Shown here: one piece after another, positions 1 to 9,800 of the stretch
How the letters are laid out: every line of letters begins with the position of its first letter
How positions within the stretch are numbered: the first letter of the stretch is position 1
NCBI RefSeq assembly: GCF_024181285.1
Contig: NZ_CP051201.1
Location: 2,046,001 to 2,110,000 of the forward strand
Source: Treponema sp. OMZ 790
Lineage (GTDB): Bacteria; Spirochaetota; Spirochaetia; Treponematales; Treponemataceae
Direction of reading: 5' to 3'
DNA length: 64,000 bases
Notes under the pieces: model-generated
What the model saw: only the letters and a program-made list of their open reading frames with translations
Database searches by the model: none
Told to the model about the DNA's origin: nothing
Program-made: the position numbers and the translations under genes

Positions 1-301
1 ACAGAGGTGTACCATAAAGAGGCTCACGGTAATTTATTAATTCTTTGTCCTCAGAACAAATTTGATTTATTTTTTTTATATTTTGCGAATTAACTGCTTT
101 TGCCAAATCCCATGCAGGAGTATTCTTAAAAATATTAATTGATATGGACGGATCAGCAGAATTAAATAAATTTCCCATAGAACCCATTATTTTTACACTT
201 AGCCAGCCTACCGTATATAGCGTTACAGGGTTAAAAATAATAATGAGACATATAAATGAACATAATAAAATAAAAATAATTTTTGAAGTATTAGATTTCA
301 T
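1..301 (-). CDS. Ankyrin-repeat-like membrane protein, candidate immunity protein (partial)
   Basis: Only the first 100 codons lie in the window; the 3' end runs off the left edge. The start ATG at 301 has an AAGAGG ribosome binding site about 9 nt upstream and lies 13 nt after the stop of the lipase-like toxin gene. The N-terminus has one strongly hydrophobic segment (residues about 8-25), so it is probably a signal anchor. The later part (AWDLAKAVNSQNIKKI, then LINYREPLYGTPL) has the spacing of a first ankyrin repeat. Ankyrin proteins are common immunity partners of secreted lipases. The pairing here is inferred from position and fold only. Confidence 0.6.
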   Translation of the reverse strand, partial: MKSNTSKIIFILLCSFICLIIIFNPVTLYTVGWLSVKIMGSMGNLFNSADPSISINIFKNTPAWDLAKAVNSQNIKKINQICSEDKELINYREPLYGTPL

Positions 302-314
302 AAAAGGAGCCTCT

Positions 315-1808
315 TTATTCTTTCAATGCTTGAATTACAGCTTCCATCGAATGTGGAAAAATTTCATGTCTTACATCATAGCCATGAGAGTGTGAATATC
401 TTTCTTTTCCCTTATGTTGTCTTGGAAGATATGTTGTATCAATTATATCAGGAAGACTACCTTGCATTCCATGTAAAATATCTCCTGTAACAACAAATGC
501 TTGTAAAGAATTTCCACTTTTAGATAATCCATTCAATGTAGGTTTTGCAGGATTAAATACTATTGCATTTTTCCCGGTTTTTAATGCATTCAATATTGCT
601 TCAGCACCACCTTTCGAATGTCCTACCATTGTAACTTCTGAATATATATGGTCTTGAACAAAGTCAATTGCTATGCTTATTGACATAGCGACATCAGAAG
701 AATCTCCAAAAAACTGATCAATGTTTTGACTCCAATCTTCAAGGTTTGTTGGTGAAGTTCCTCGATTAACTAAAGCATATTCAACATCTACAGGATAACC
801 TTTTTCATCAATAACAAGACGCGAGTATCCCCCTATCGCACCACTACCACCATCTTGATTTAATTGATATATATTATTTAGTGTCCACCCTCCCTCTACA
901 ATATCCCCAATCTTACCATTATAAATATGTTCAGCCATTATAGCAGCTTCATATGGAGTAGGAATTTCTCCGGTGGGGTCATTATATTTTATAGGATTAT
1001 TATTACCATAATTAAATACATGCAAGTTAATTGCATTATAAACTCCACCATTTGGCAGGTTCTCGTTGTGTTTCTTCGCTTCGTCATTTACAGGAGCTTG
1101 CGGTATGTAATCATTTAACGCAGGGTCTCCTGACAACCATCTCGAATATTTCGGATCAAGGTATCTGGCCCCATAGTAGTACAGTCCAGTCTCTTCATCT
1201 AGTTCTTTCCCCGTAAACCTGAACGGCAGTTTGTCTATTCCCGGTGCAGTTTCTTCTATCCAGAGCTCGCCGTATGGTGTGTACTCTATATGTTCGTACT
1301 GTCTGCCTTTCCAGTCGGTTACGAATTGTGCACTGCCGAGGTGATCTGAGTGATAGTAGTAACGCTTTGCCTTTTGCTCGTCGTTATCGCCTTGGTTTTC
1401 CGTATACGTCATCTCTTTTGAAAATATGCGGGCATCTCCTGCGTCGCACGGCAAAAAAGTGTCCTCGACGTATACCCGATACGCCTGCGGTACTTTTTTG
1501 CCTAACTCCTTGTATCTGCTCCGCCTATTTCCAAAAGTCCTGTCAGTGAGGATTTCAGATAGTGATAGCTTTTTGCTTAAGTAGCTTTGAGCTGCGGACT
1601 GCTCAATTTTGTTTTTCAATATTATGAAGAAAACAAAATTGAGCACCGCGCTTTTCAGGGCTTCGCTGTCGCTTCGGTATCTTTCCGCAGAAATTACTGC
1701 GGAAAGATGTATAGCAAAAGCACTTTTGATAAATTGCTTTTGCTCCCTTTCAATCGCTGCCCGAAATAAGAGATAGTTAGGCTGTGAATAAAAATAACTA
1801 CTCTTCAT
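315..1808 (-). CDS. Orphan RHS core with lipase-like C-terminal toxin domain
   Basis: The first about 130 codons are translated from palindromic element R1 and are unlikely to be a real domain. From the MTYTENQGDN junction the frame is the RHS core (HSDHLGSAQFV, FTGKELDEETGLYYYGARYLDP, NNPIKYNDPTG). The last about 220 residues are an alpha/beta-hydrolase-like domain with a GHSKGG nucleophile elbow inside VTMVGHSKGGAEA, an aspartate in VTGDILHG and C-terminal histidines that could complete a triad. This resembles class 3 lipase or phospholipase toxin ends. It has no signal peptide or SpvB part, so it is an orphan toxin end that would need recombination into a full-length gene, or an unusual start, to be secreted. 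The ankyrin-like gene downstream is the likely immunity partner. Confidence 0.75.
   Translation of the reverse strand: MKSSYFYSQPNYLLFRAAIEREQKQFIKSAFAIHLSAVISAERYRSDSEALKSAVLNFVFFIILKNKIEQSAAQSYLSKKLSLSEILTDRTFGNRRSRYKELGKKVPQAYRVYVEDTFLPCDAGDARIFSKEMTYTENQGDNDEQKAKRYYYHSDHLGSAQFVTDWKGRQYEHIEYTPYGELWIEETAPGIDKLPFRFTGKELDEETGLYYYGARYLDPKYSRWLSGDPALNDYIPQAPVNDEAKKHNENLPNGGVYNAINLHVFNYGNNNPIKYNDPTGEIPTPYEAAIMAEHIYNGKIGDIVEGGWTLNNIYQLNQDGGSGAIGGYSRLVIDEKGYPVDVEYALVNRGTSPTNLEDWSQNIDQFFGDSSDVAMSISIAIDFVQDHIYSEVTMVGHSKGGAEAILNALKTGKNAIVFNPAKPTLNGLSKSGNSLQAFVVTGDILHGMQGSLPDIIDTTYLPRQHKGKERYSHSHGYDVRHEIFPHSMEAVIQALKE
1413..1797. repeat. Palindromic boundary element R1
   Basis: First of five related elements (R1-R5), all opening with TCTTTTGAAAATA at the left. 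It is a chain of hairpins: a nested stem GCAAAAAAGT/ACTTTTTTGC around CGTAT/ATACG, a long stem GCTCAATTTTGTTTT/AAACAAAATTGAGC, a stem TTTCCGCAG/CTGCGGAAA, and GCAAAAGCA/TGCTTTTGC. In R2-R5 the long stem has quite different bases (for example GCTGACACTTGTG) but is still paired. R1 lies between a remnant immunity gene on its right and the RHS core on its left. Boundaries are by eye. Function unknown. Confidence 0.7.
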
Positions 1809-1962
1809 TTTCTCCTAATTCTTTTACTAATTGCTTTGCTACTTCATTTCCATTACGTGCTGCTTTCTTTATCCAAAGGCGGCATCTTATTTTGCTATAT
1901 TCACCATCTTTGGCAAGTAGATATTTACCATATTCATATTAACATTCTGTGCTATCTATCAT
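1798..1962 (-). pseudogene. Remnant of a Sel1-repeat-like gene, possible second immunity gene
   Basis: Too short for a full gene. Read from an ATG at 1962 the frame gives MIDSTEC, then an in-frame TAA, then YEYGKYLLAKDGEYSK, LWIKKAARNGNEVAKQL and a stop at 1798. The spacing of YG..Y, W.KKAA..GN..A matches a single Sel1 (TPR-like) repeat; the TAA sits where a glutamine would be natural (CAA to TAA). It follows the Imm42-like gene and stops exactly where element R1 begins, so it is probably the tail of an immunity gene cut by the element or by the recombination that placed it. The call is from pattern only. Confidence 0.4.
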
Positions 1963-2020
1963 TGCCAATCAATGCCAAATACTTTCACTATTCTTATAAA
2001 TAAAAAGAAATAAATTCTTT

Positions 2021-2575
2021 TTATTTCTTTTTATTTTTAGAACGTTCACTAAGTATTGTTTTCAATGTTCTTTTTATAATATTATCAAATTTCTTTCTCG
2101 ACATTATAATACTATTCACATTTATTATCTCACGTGTTTCAATTGTCATCTGAAAACCAATCAGCTTTACAAAAGCTTCATTACGAAACAATAACATAAA
2201 ACTTCCATCATCAAATGCCGACTCAGAATAATCTCTCAAATCAAAAAAACTATTAATAAAGATTTTTCTATCAATTCCTAAATACGTTTTTCCTATTGCA
2301 TCATTATCACTATCTTCATAAGTAGCCTTTTGATAATTTACAGCAATTTCATAATCAGAATATTTAAGAAAAAAATTTTTTCTCATTATATTTTCTGTTA
2401 AGAGATGCTCAAGCCCCAATACTATACCTCCATATAAAGTAGAATATGAATCTTCACAACCATAAGGAAAGCTATTTACAAAAATACGATATGATCCAGA
2501 TGCAACAAAACTATTATCGTAAAATTCATCAAATAATAATTCAACAGCAAATTTTGATTTATTTCCAATTATCAT
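2021..2575 (-). CDS. Imm42-like immunity protein candidate
   Basis: A 184-aa cytosolic protein with no signal peptide, unlike most other immunity candidates here. Its start (MIIGNKSKFAVELLFDEFYD) and the TL..GI..LEHL segment resemble what I remember of the immunity protein 42 family; I could not run a profile search. The ATG overlaps, as ATGA, the TGA of an upstream reading frame whose last 28 or so codons survive (2572-2680). That overlap is the usual toxin-immunity arrangement, so the gene is probably an orphan immunity gene whose toxin has been lost. The lysine-rich tail ends in KNKKK. Confidence 0.55.
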   Translation of the reverse strand: MIIGNKSKFAVELLFDEFYDNSFVASGSYRIFVNSFPYGCEDSYSTLYGGIVLGLEHLLTENIMRKNFFLKYSDYEIAVNYQKATYEDSDNDAIGKTYLGIDRKIFINSFFDLRDYSESAFDDGSFMLLFRNEAFVKLIGFQMTIETREIINVNSIIMSRKKFDNIIKRTLKTILSERSKNKKK

Positions 2576-2680
2576 ATATCTCCTTTAGGCATAGATCTGA
2601 TTGTTTTATGTATATACCCTGGCATTTGCTCAGGCTTTCCTTTAAAACTTCCATTACTTACACAATTTATTTTACAAAAC
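2572..2680 (-). pseudogene. Tail of a lost toxin gene in front of the Imm42-like gene
   Basis: Read on the minus strand, a short open frame gives VSNGSFKGKPEQMPGYIHK, then TIRSMPKGDI and TGA, the last two bases of which are shared with the ATG of the Imm42-like gene. No start or RHS core precedes it; the sequence to its right is the end of the next immunity gene. I read it as the last third of a deleted toxin domain. The toxin type cannot be told from so few residues. Confidence 0.4.
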
Positions 2681-2711
2681 CGCTATATTATCTCTAGTAT
2701 TCATACCACAT

Positions 2712-3245
2712 TCAATCTTCAAATAAAGTATTAATTAATACTTTATAACTATAAACCTTTGTATAATTACCATTTTCTGGTAATGATATCTTTAAATTTT
2801 CATTATTCTTTTCTACATCAGGAAGAAGCACACGATATCTAATTTCTAATAACTTTGTAGTAGCAGGTATTCTAAAAGAATTTGTATATGGTTGATAAAA
2901 ACCATTTTTATTCTCTATAAATAAAATACCTCTTCCATCATTATATATATAATAATCTCCTATCAAATACCAATACATTTTTATTTTTGCTTTTGCTTCG
3001 AAAGATTTTTGATAGCTAACATCTATAAATGTTATATCTCTTACATCTTCAAAACTATCAATAGAGATATCATCAGCTTTAATTTCCACGATGTCTAATG
3101 CCAGAGAGCAAGTCTCTCCAAACAAAATATTTTGTTCGTTCGGTACATCATATTCCAAATTTACCGAAAACATAGTTAAATCTTCAGCAATAATTATTTT
3201 TGCAAAAGCAAAAATTAACAATAAAAAATAATTTTTTTTTGACAT
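2712..3245 (-). CDS. Secreted immunity candidate for the HEISGH-type toxin
   Basis: The frame can start at 3260, but the second ATG at 3245 gives MSKKNYFLLLIFAFAKIIIAED, a normal signal peptide, and lies 5 nt past the toxin stop, so it is preferred. The mature protein of about 155 residues is predicted periplasmic, rich in beta-type sequence, and I do not recognise a family. Its position directly behind the toxin end at 3251-5791, plus its size and export, are the only evidence for an immunity role. Confidence 0.55.
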   Translation of the reverse strand: MSKKNYFLLLIFAFAKIIIAEDLTMFSVNLEYDVPNEQNILFGETCSLALDIVEIKADDISIDSFEDVRDITFIDVSYQKSFEAKAKIKMYWYLIGDYYIYNDGRGILFIENKNGFYQPYTNSFRIPATTKLLEIRYRVLLPDVEKNNENLKISLPENGNYTKVYSYKVLINTLFED

Positions 3246-3250
3246 ATTCG

Positions 3251-5791
3251 TTATTTCCATCTCTCAGCAGCTCCACCTGGTATAGACCTATACCCACCAA
3301 AGGCATCAAATTCTCCAGGTTTAACAAACCATGAGTTTGTTTCTTTATTATACAAGGGCATATCCCATAGATTTTGATATTTTGCTCTTTGAGGTAAACC
3401 AATAAAATTACGATACTCATTTTCCATTGCTACAGCTTTTTGTTCTTCGTAGAATAATCCCATCCATTGTTCTCGCGATGTTTTTTTGCTTTTTCCACTT
3501 CCGTCATAAGTACTGGTACCTTGCGCATTTGAATACGCATGTCCTGATATCTCATGAACCAAAGATGCCCTTAAGTCTTTTTGTATACCATCTTTATACT
3601 TTCCTATATCATTTATATTGATATTAACAATGGTATCACTACCTTTACCATTCTGAGCATTATCCCAATTTGTAGCAGCAGCATTTGTGTCTCCAGAAGT
3701 TTTTACATTTATAATAACTAAACTATCTTTTGAGTTTATTAAATAAGCAAATCTTTTTCCAGCTTCTGTATTTGATGCAACAATTTCTTTTGCATAATTT
3801 TGTATCTTTTTAAAATCTTGATCACTTACACCATCACCCTGCACCCAAAAAATTTCCCGCCCATCCGGATCCACATACTTCACCGGATTATTTCCCGCAT
3901 AATGATACACATGAAGGTTTACAACATTAAACACCCCGCCCATTCCGGGTAGGTTTTCATTATGCTTTTTAGCCTCATCATCAATGGGTGCCTTGGGTAT
4001 ATAATCATTCAACGCCGGATCACCGCTTAACCACCTCGAATACTTCGGGTCAAGGTATCTAGCACCATAGTAATACAGCCCCGTCTCTTCATCCAGCTCT
4101 TTACCAGTAAACCTAAACGGTAATTTATCCAACCCTGCTGCTACTTCCTCTATCCAAAGTTCGCCATACGGCGTGTACTCTATGTGTTCATATTGTTTAC
4201 CGCGCCAGTCTGTTACAAATTGTGCACTTCCTAAGTGGTCGCTGTGGTAATAATACCTCTTTGCCTTTTGTTCGTCGTTGTCGCCTTGGTTATCCGTGTG
4301 CGTCATGGCGGTTACAAGCCGTGAGTTTCCTACAAATATGTGTTTGTGCACTCGTAGTCCTTGCGGGTTGTTTTGGTCTTGTGTCGGGATATGTATCGTA
4401 AAGAAATTATTAAAGTAAAGCGTTTCGCTTCGGCCCTCGTCTGTGTATTTAAGCGCTCTTTGTCCGTCGTCTCCATAGCGGTAGTGGACTGTGTAGTTTT
4501 TGTCGCTTGATTTGGTTAAGAGGTTTCGCTCGTTCCAAGTATAATTTCTTCTGTAGGCAAATAGGTCTTGAGGGTTTGATTGTTCCGTTTCTTTTGGAGC
4601 GTCAAGCCCGAAGCCGTAGTCTGTGCCGTATACGTCTTGTTCTTCAAAATAAGAGTATGTAAATACAAACTCTTCTTCATCTGTGAAAGGTCCGTCTTTT
4701 TCGGCTGTGATATTGCCGTTTGCGTCATAGCGGTAGTAGCGGTTGCCTGCCCTTATTAACCTGTGTGCATAAGCCGGGTCGTATTCGTAGTCGAGGTTGT
4801 AATCAAGTTCAGCTTTGGGGTATGAGTTCCCTTGAGAGCCGGGTATGTTTGTGGTGCTTAATTTTTCTTTCATGTTTCCTATGCCATCAAAGCTGAAATC
4901 TTGTTTATATTTTGCAATGCTTACAGGTGTTGTTCCAGAGCTTTTTTTAGCCTTGTATTGGTTACTTGTACCCTCTACGCTTATAAGCTGGTAAAGATTA
5001 TCGTAAGAGTATGTTTGTTTTGTTTCATAAGTACTTGCATCATTATTATAGCCTAGGACGTTTCCTACAGGGTCGAATGAGTATTTTATTTTTTGGAAGA
5101 CGTCTTGGGTTTGTACGTTTTTGGTTTCTATTGTATCGAGCCAGCGCCGCTTCTCATCGTATTTGTATCTTGTTTCTACTCCGTTTCCGTATTTAATGTA
5201 GACTCGTTGTGCGTGCTCGTCATATAGGATTTTATCGACATAAGAGTATTCTGCCTTTCCCTTGTTTGTAGTTTTTACTCCGCTTACTCCCCTTAGCTGT
5301 CCGCCTTTGTCATAGGTGTAGGTTATTGTTTCTCCGTCGGGGTATTTCATGCTTTGCATTCTTCCAAGGTAATCGGAGCGGTATTCAAAACTCGCCGTTT
5401 CAGGACTGCTTCCTGCTCCGTAGCGGTTTATGGTTCTTGTTTCGCTTGTTACTTCATTGAGATAGCCGTACTTGTATCTTGTTTCTCCCGTTTCATCTTT
5501 TTTGTAAGTTACTTGACCTGCACCATTTTGTCCGGGCTCTCCGTATTCGTATTCTATGTCCGGGCTAAAAGGATAGTCGATCTTTATTATGCGGTCAAAG
5601 CCGTCATACTCGTATCTTATTTCGGCAGCTTTGTTTTTTAATACCGAATCCGTTTCTGCTTGCAGCCTTCCTTTCTCATCGTATATCCATTCTTTTTTGC
5701 CTGTATCCTTGCTTTCTAATGCGGTTCTTCTTCCAAGCAAGTCATAGCTTACCGATAAAAGGTTTTCCTTTGCGTCGTATGCTCGCAGCAT
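3251..5791 (-). CDS. RHS repeats, RHS core and metallopeptidase-like toxin end (3' fragment of a broken full-length toxin)
   Basis: This 846-aa frame carries YD repeats (for example YRYDANGNITAEKDG), the RHS core (HSDHLGSAQFV, FTGKELDEETGLYYYGARYL) and the DPDG boundary near 3865. The toxin end of about 205 residues has LVHEISGHAYS followed by EEQKAVAMENEYRNFIGLP, the same layout (metal-binding helix, then glutamate and EN.YR..G.P) as M91/NleD-type peptidase toxins. The spacing here is HExxxH rather than HExxH, so activity is uncertain. The frame continues from 5855-6870 and 6858-13193 with frameshifts between, so all three are one gene of about 3300 codons. Confidence 0.7.
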   Translation of the reverse strand: MLRAYDAKENLLSVSYDLLGRRTALESKDTGKKEWIYDEKGRLQAETDSVLKNKAAEIRYEYDGFDRIIKIDYPFSPDIEYEYGEPGQNGAGQVTYKKDETGETRYKYGYLNEVTSETRTINRYGAGSSPETASFEYRSDYLGRMQSMKYPDGETITYTYDKGGQLRGVSGVKTTNKGKAEYSYVDKILYDEHAQRVYIKYGNGVETRYKYDEKRRWLDTIETKNVQTQDVFQKIKYSFDPVGNVLGYNNDASTYETKQTYSYDNLYQLISVEGTSNQYKAKKSSGTTPVSIAKYKQDFSFDGIGNMKEKLSTTNIPGSQGNSYPKAELDYNLDYEYDPAYAHRLIRAGNRYYRYDANGNITAEKDGPFTDEEEFVFTYSYFEEQDVYGTDYGFGLDAPKETEQSNPQDLFAYRRNYTWNERNLLTKSSDKNYTVHYRYGDDGQRALKYTDEGRSETLYFNNFFTIHIPTQDQNNPQGLRVHKHIFVGNSRLVTAMTHTDNQGDNDEQKAKRYYYHSDHLGSAQFVTDWRGKQYEHIEYTPYGELWIEEVAAGLDKLPFRFTGKELDEETGLYYYGARYLDPKYSRWLSGDPALNDYIPKAPIDDEAKKHNENLPGMGGVFNVVNLHVYHYAGNNPVKYVDPDGREIFWVQGDGVSDQDFKKIQNYAKEIVASNTEAGKRFAYLINSKDSLVIINVKTSGDTNAAATNWDNAQNGKGSDTIVNININDIGKYKDGIQKDLRASLVHEISGHAYSNAQGTSTYDGSGKSKKTSREQWMGLFYEEQKAVAMENEYRNFIGLPQRAKYQNLWDMPLYNKETNSWFVKPGEFDAFGGYRSIPGGAAERWK

Positions 5792-5854
5792 TTCTCCGAG
5801 GACAGAGTATTCGTATCGGGCTTTGGTAAGAAGAGTGTTGTTTTATCTTGCCCT

Positions 5855-6870
5855 CTACTCCCTTATGTTTCCTCTTGCGTCTTTTTTGCTTATGCTTATG
5901 TTTTCTTTCGGGTCTGTTGCCCTTGTTATTTGAAGCGAAGAATCTATCGAGTATTCGGTTTTTTGTGTGTTCCCGTCAGGTAAAACCGTTAATATGTTTC
6001 GGTCTATGTCGTCATATTCGTATTTTGTTCCGTTTCTTATCGTTGTGAAATTATTTAATTCATAAAACTGTTCTATTGCCTGATACGATAAGGCGTTTTT
6101 TAAATCGCTTTCTAAGTTTCCTCCGTAAAAGAATGGCATTCCTTCTTCCGTCTTTCGTCCTGCCTTGTCGTAGTTGATTACACTTGAGATGTTCCAGCCC
6201 GTTTGGGTTTGATCATTCGTTCCGTCAATGTACACTTCTCCTTCTTTGGCTGTGTAGCTTATGCGTCCCAGACCGTCGTGAATTACAATCGTCTTCATTA
6301 CACCGCTGTCTTCGGCTTCGGTGCTTATTTTGTTTTCGGTTACGGTGTACCAAAAGGAATCTTTTGGAGTAATGTATGTGTATTTTGCATAAGGAGTTTT
6401 TCCTGGTCCGATGATTTTTTCGGTGTCTTTGTCTCTTTCAAAGTCGTAGGGGCTTCTCACCTCGGTTACTCGCCCAAAGTTGTCGTACTTATAGCTCATT
6501 GTATTGTTTGCCGCATCCGTTTCTTTTAGTTTTACTCCTAAAATACGATCCCATTCTATTTTACTTGTGTAAGATTTATCTCCTTTAGAGCTTATCTCTT
6601 TTATTTCGATAGGATATATGCAGTCAAGGTATTTGTATTCGGCTCTTTTACCTGTCGGGCTTGTTACTGTTTTTACGTTTCCGTCCTCTGTCCATTCTAT
6701 GCGGTTTACAAGATATGCTCCATGCGACGTGTATTGTTTTAATTCCGTTAAGGCGCCTGTTCTGCTGTCGTATGCACCCTCCCGTTTACGTAAAAGAGTT
6801 CCCGTCTTTCCGTGTAAGACTTGTATTTTCTCAGGGTGTGCTTTAAAGTATTTCTCTTCACTCGCCCCTC
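5855..6870 (-). pseudogene. Middle RHS-repeat fragment of the broken toxin gene
   Basis: The open frame runs from the break near 6865 to a stop at 5855; its first ATG is only at 6499. It encodes the RHS segment that in the intact gene at 15061-24684 connects the TcdB-like part to the YD repeats (ILGVKLKETDAANNTMSYKY, KIEEGMPFFYGG-type sequence, KDARGNIRE). Against related copies the right break has TCGCCCCTCCAAT where 41125 has TCGCCCCCTTCCAAT (two bases fewer). The left break lacks one T in a T5 run and two more bases around GCCGTTCTACTTCCC. Real decay or consensus error are both possible because this segment is repeated several times. Confidence 0.65.
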
Positions 6871-9800
6871 CAATATGTTATTTCCGCTATGATATCATCA
6901 TTTGTGTTTGTTACCTCTCCCTTATCGTAAAGTTTTGTTACGTTTCCGTATTTGTCGTACTCGTATTCGCTTTCGGTTTTTATTTCGTTGTAGTTTTCTC
7001 GTATTGTGTTAGTTTCTTTTTTTATTCTTGCATGGGGTGCTGTGTCTATCTCGTATTCTTTTATTGAGTATACTCTGTTTCCGTTTTTTATTATTTCGCG
7101 TTTTACCATGCCTTTACGGTAGTAAAAGTCTATATAATACTCTGTTTCAGTTACTGTCCCTATTGCGTTTTTACTTTTTACCGTTTTAAAACCGTAGAAT
7201 TCTTTTTCTATTCTGTTATAATAGCCGTCTTCGTAGGTGTAGTAGGTTGTATACTCTTGGCTGTTACCCGTTTTACTTTTTAATCCCGATTTTGCAGTTA
7301 CTTCACTTAATACGTATTTACTTTGGGGCAGCTCTACCGTGTTTCCTACCCTCTCATATTTTAATTCGTAGCTTCCGCCTTGGGGTAACTTTATCTTTTT
7401 TAGTAAGCCTACCTTGCCTAAAAGGTTGCGCTGGACGTATACGGCTCCGTTACTTCCGGGTATTCTCAATACTCGGTCAGCTAAACCGTCACCGTCTATG
7501 TCAAGCATTGAAACGTTTACACCGGAAACTCTTCCCGATGCATTAACACCTGCTCCTGCCGAAAATGAGAGGTTTAGACTATAACCTGTAAGAGGTATCA
7601 ATACATTGCCTGAAACTCCTCCGTTTGTTGCAGCTGCAAAATTTACGGTTGAAGACATGTTTAAACAATTAATTTTTTTTATAAGAAATGCAGACAATGG
7701 GTTTATAGCCAATCCGTCACTTAAAACAGCCGAATCAAAACCGCTGTTTAGATATTTTCCCAATCCCGGGATATTTCTTAAAAACGCAACACCCAAATTA
7801 GCGTCAGTTACAAAAAACAATTTCGCCTTATCTCCGGATGATAAATTCCATTCAGGAAGTTTCACTTCCATCTCTTTTTCTATTTTTCCGCCGGTATTTA
7901 CAGTAATTACAGCCGTATTTTTTTTATTACCCAACCTAATCATATAGGGTAAATAACCGCATAAATTTACAAACTGTCTTTTTGTATTAGTAAAACTTCC
8001 CGAATATGAAAGTGAGCCCGATAAATTACCCGATACCGTATCGGTTTTTACTCCTTCATTGGCATAAGTATTGCTCAATGATGTTGAAAGATTTAAAGTT
8101 CCTGATACGGTATGTGTTTCAGTCTCGCCAAGGTTTATTTTTAAAATATTATTCCCTGCAAAACATACCTTATTCCCGCAGTTTAAATAAGAACCTTTTT
8201 TTGTCACGCTATCAGGTAAACCGTCTCCATTTATATCCATAAAGGAAATTTCATCTACTCCGGACCCTTTAGATTTACTTAAATTGGCCCCTGTACTTAT
8301 AGGATTTATGGTCGTAGAATAAAGCAGTTTTCCTTTGGAGTTGTATGCTTTTTTATTTACTCCTCCTCCGCTTACTCCTCCTCCGGTTGATGTTATAGTA
8401 TCGGAGTTTTCTATAATTTCATTCAAACCTTGAATATAATATTCTTTTTCAAAACCTTTTCCGCTTCCCAAAGAAACTTTTATACTTTCCCCTTCTTTTT
8501 GTATTACATCCGCTTTTCCGTCTCCGTTTACATCACTCAATAAAATATCGACATAGGACCATCCTCGACTTTCACTACGGCTGATATCGGCATTGATAGA
8601 CAGCCCATCCAGTTTCTCCATTTCATCGGCAATTCCATTCATTAATTTTTCTATATCTTGAACCTTAATTGAATCAAAAAACTTGGTATAATTAAGAGAA
8701 GGAGAAAAAGAGTTTTCTTTGCTTTTATTTATTGAACGTCTAATTGATATACCCGACAAATTAGAAGGTTTTATGCCGGGAATAGTATAATATATAGCGC
8801 CCCCGCTTCTATTTATAAATATAAGATCCTCTTTAATATACGGACAATATCTTTGTAAACTATCTCCGTTTTCAGATAAAGATTCCGAAATATTTCCTAT
8901 ATAGGATTTTTCATCTATATCCGTTTTAGACTCTGCTTCCTTTTTTATAGGTGTTATTTTTTGCCCGTCTGAAAGTATAATCTCCTCATTCTTTCTGATA
9001 GGATAGTACAAAGGAATTTCTTTTCCTTTTAGATTTTTTGAAGCATCGCCTTTGTTGGATTTCATATCATTGATATCTTTATCTATCGTATCAGAAGTTT
9101 CATATGCTATTTTTTTTAATTTTTTCTCACTAAATGTATTTTCTTCATAGTTTTGATCTTTTATCCATACACCGTAATACCATTGTTTATTTCCCCCTGA
9201 TAAAAATTCTTTTACTCCGCATTTATTATCAATGGTTATTACTTTTTTTACTTCTACTTCCTTTGTAATGCTTTTTCCGTCCTCTTCTACTTCTTTTAAC
9301 TCTTTATATGTATATTCTTTTTCTTCACTGTATTTTATAACTTCTTGCGACAATTGGTTGTTTGAAAAATCTTTTGCACTATCCCAAGTTTCTATAAATA
9401 TATTTTTTAATTTCAAAATTCCATTTTCAAACAAAGGAAGTTTTATATACGGATTTTCTCCTTTGTAATCCATAACAGGGTACTTATTATTCTTATCATA
9501 TTCAAGATAAGTCTTTATTACATCATATCGGCCTAACCCTATATTTTTTTCATCCGTTTTAAGCTTATTGTACTTTAATAAAGCTTCTGTGTAATCACTG
9601 CCGCTTAAAGCATCTAACTGTTCTTTTGTTAAAAGTTTTAAAGCTTCTTCATCTTTTAAATTATATCTTTCTCTTTTATCATCATATTCATACTTATGTT
9701 TCTTAATAAATACCGATAATCCATATTCAAGAAGTATTTTATTTACTTTTTCTTTTTCTTCTTCACTTATATCCTTTTTTATCCTATAATAAACATCTCC

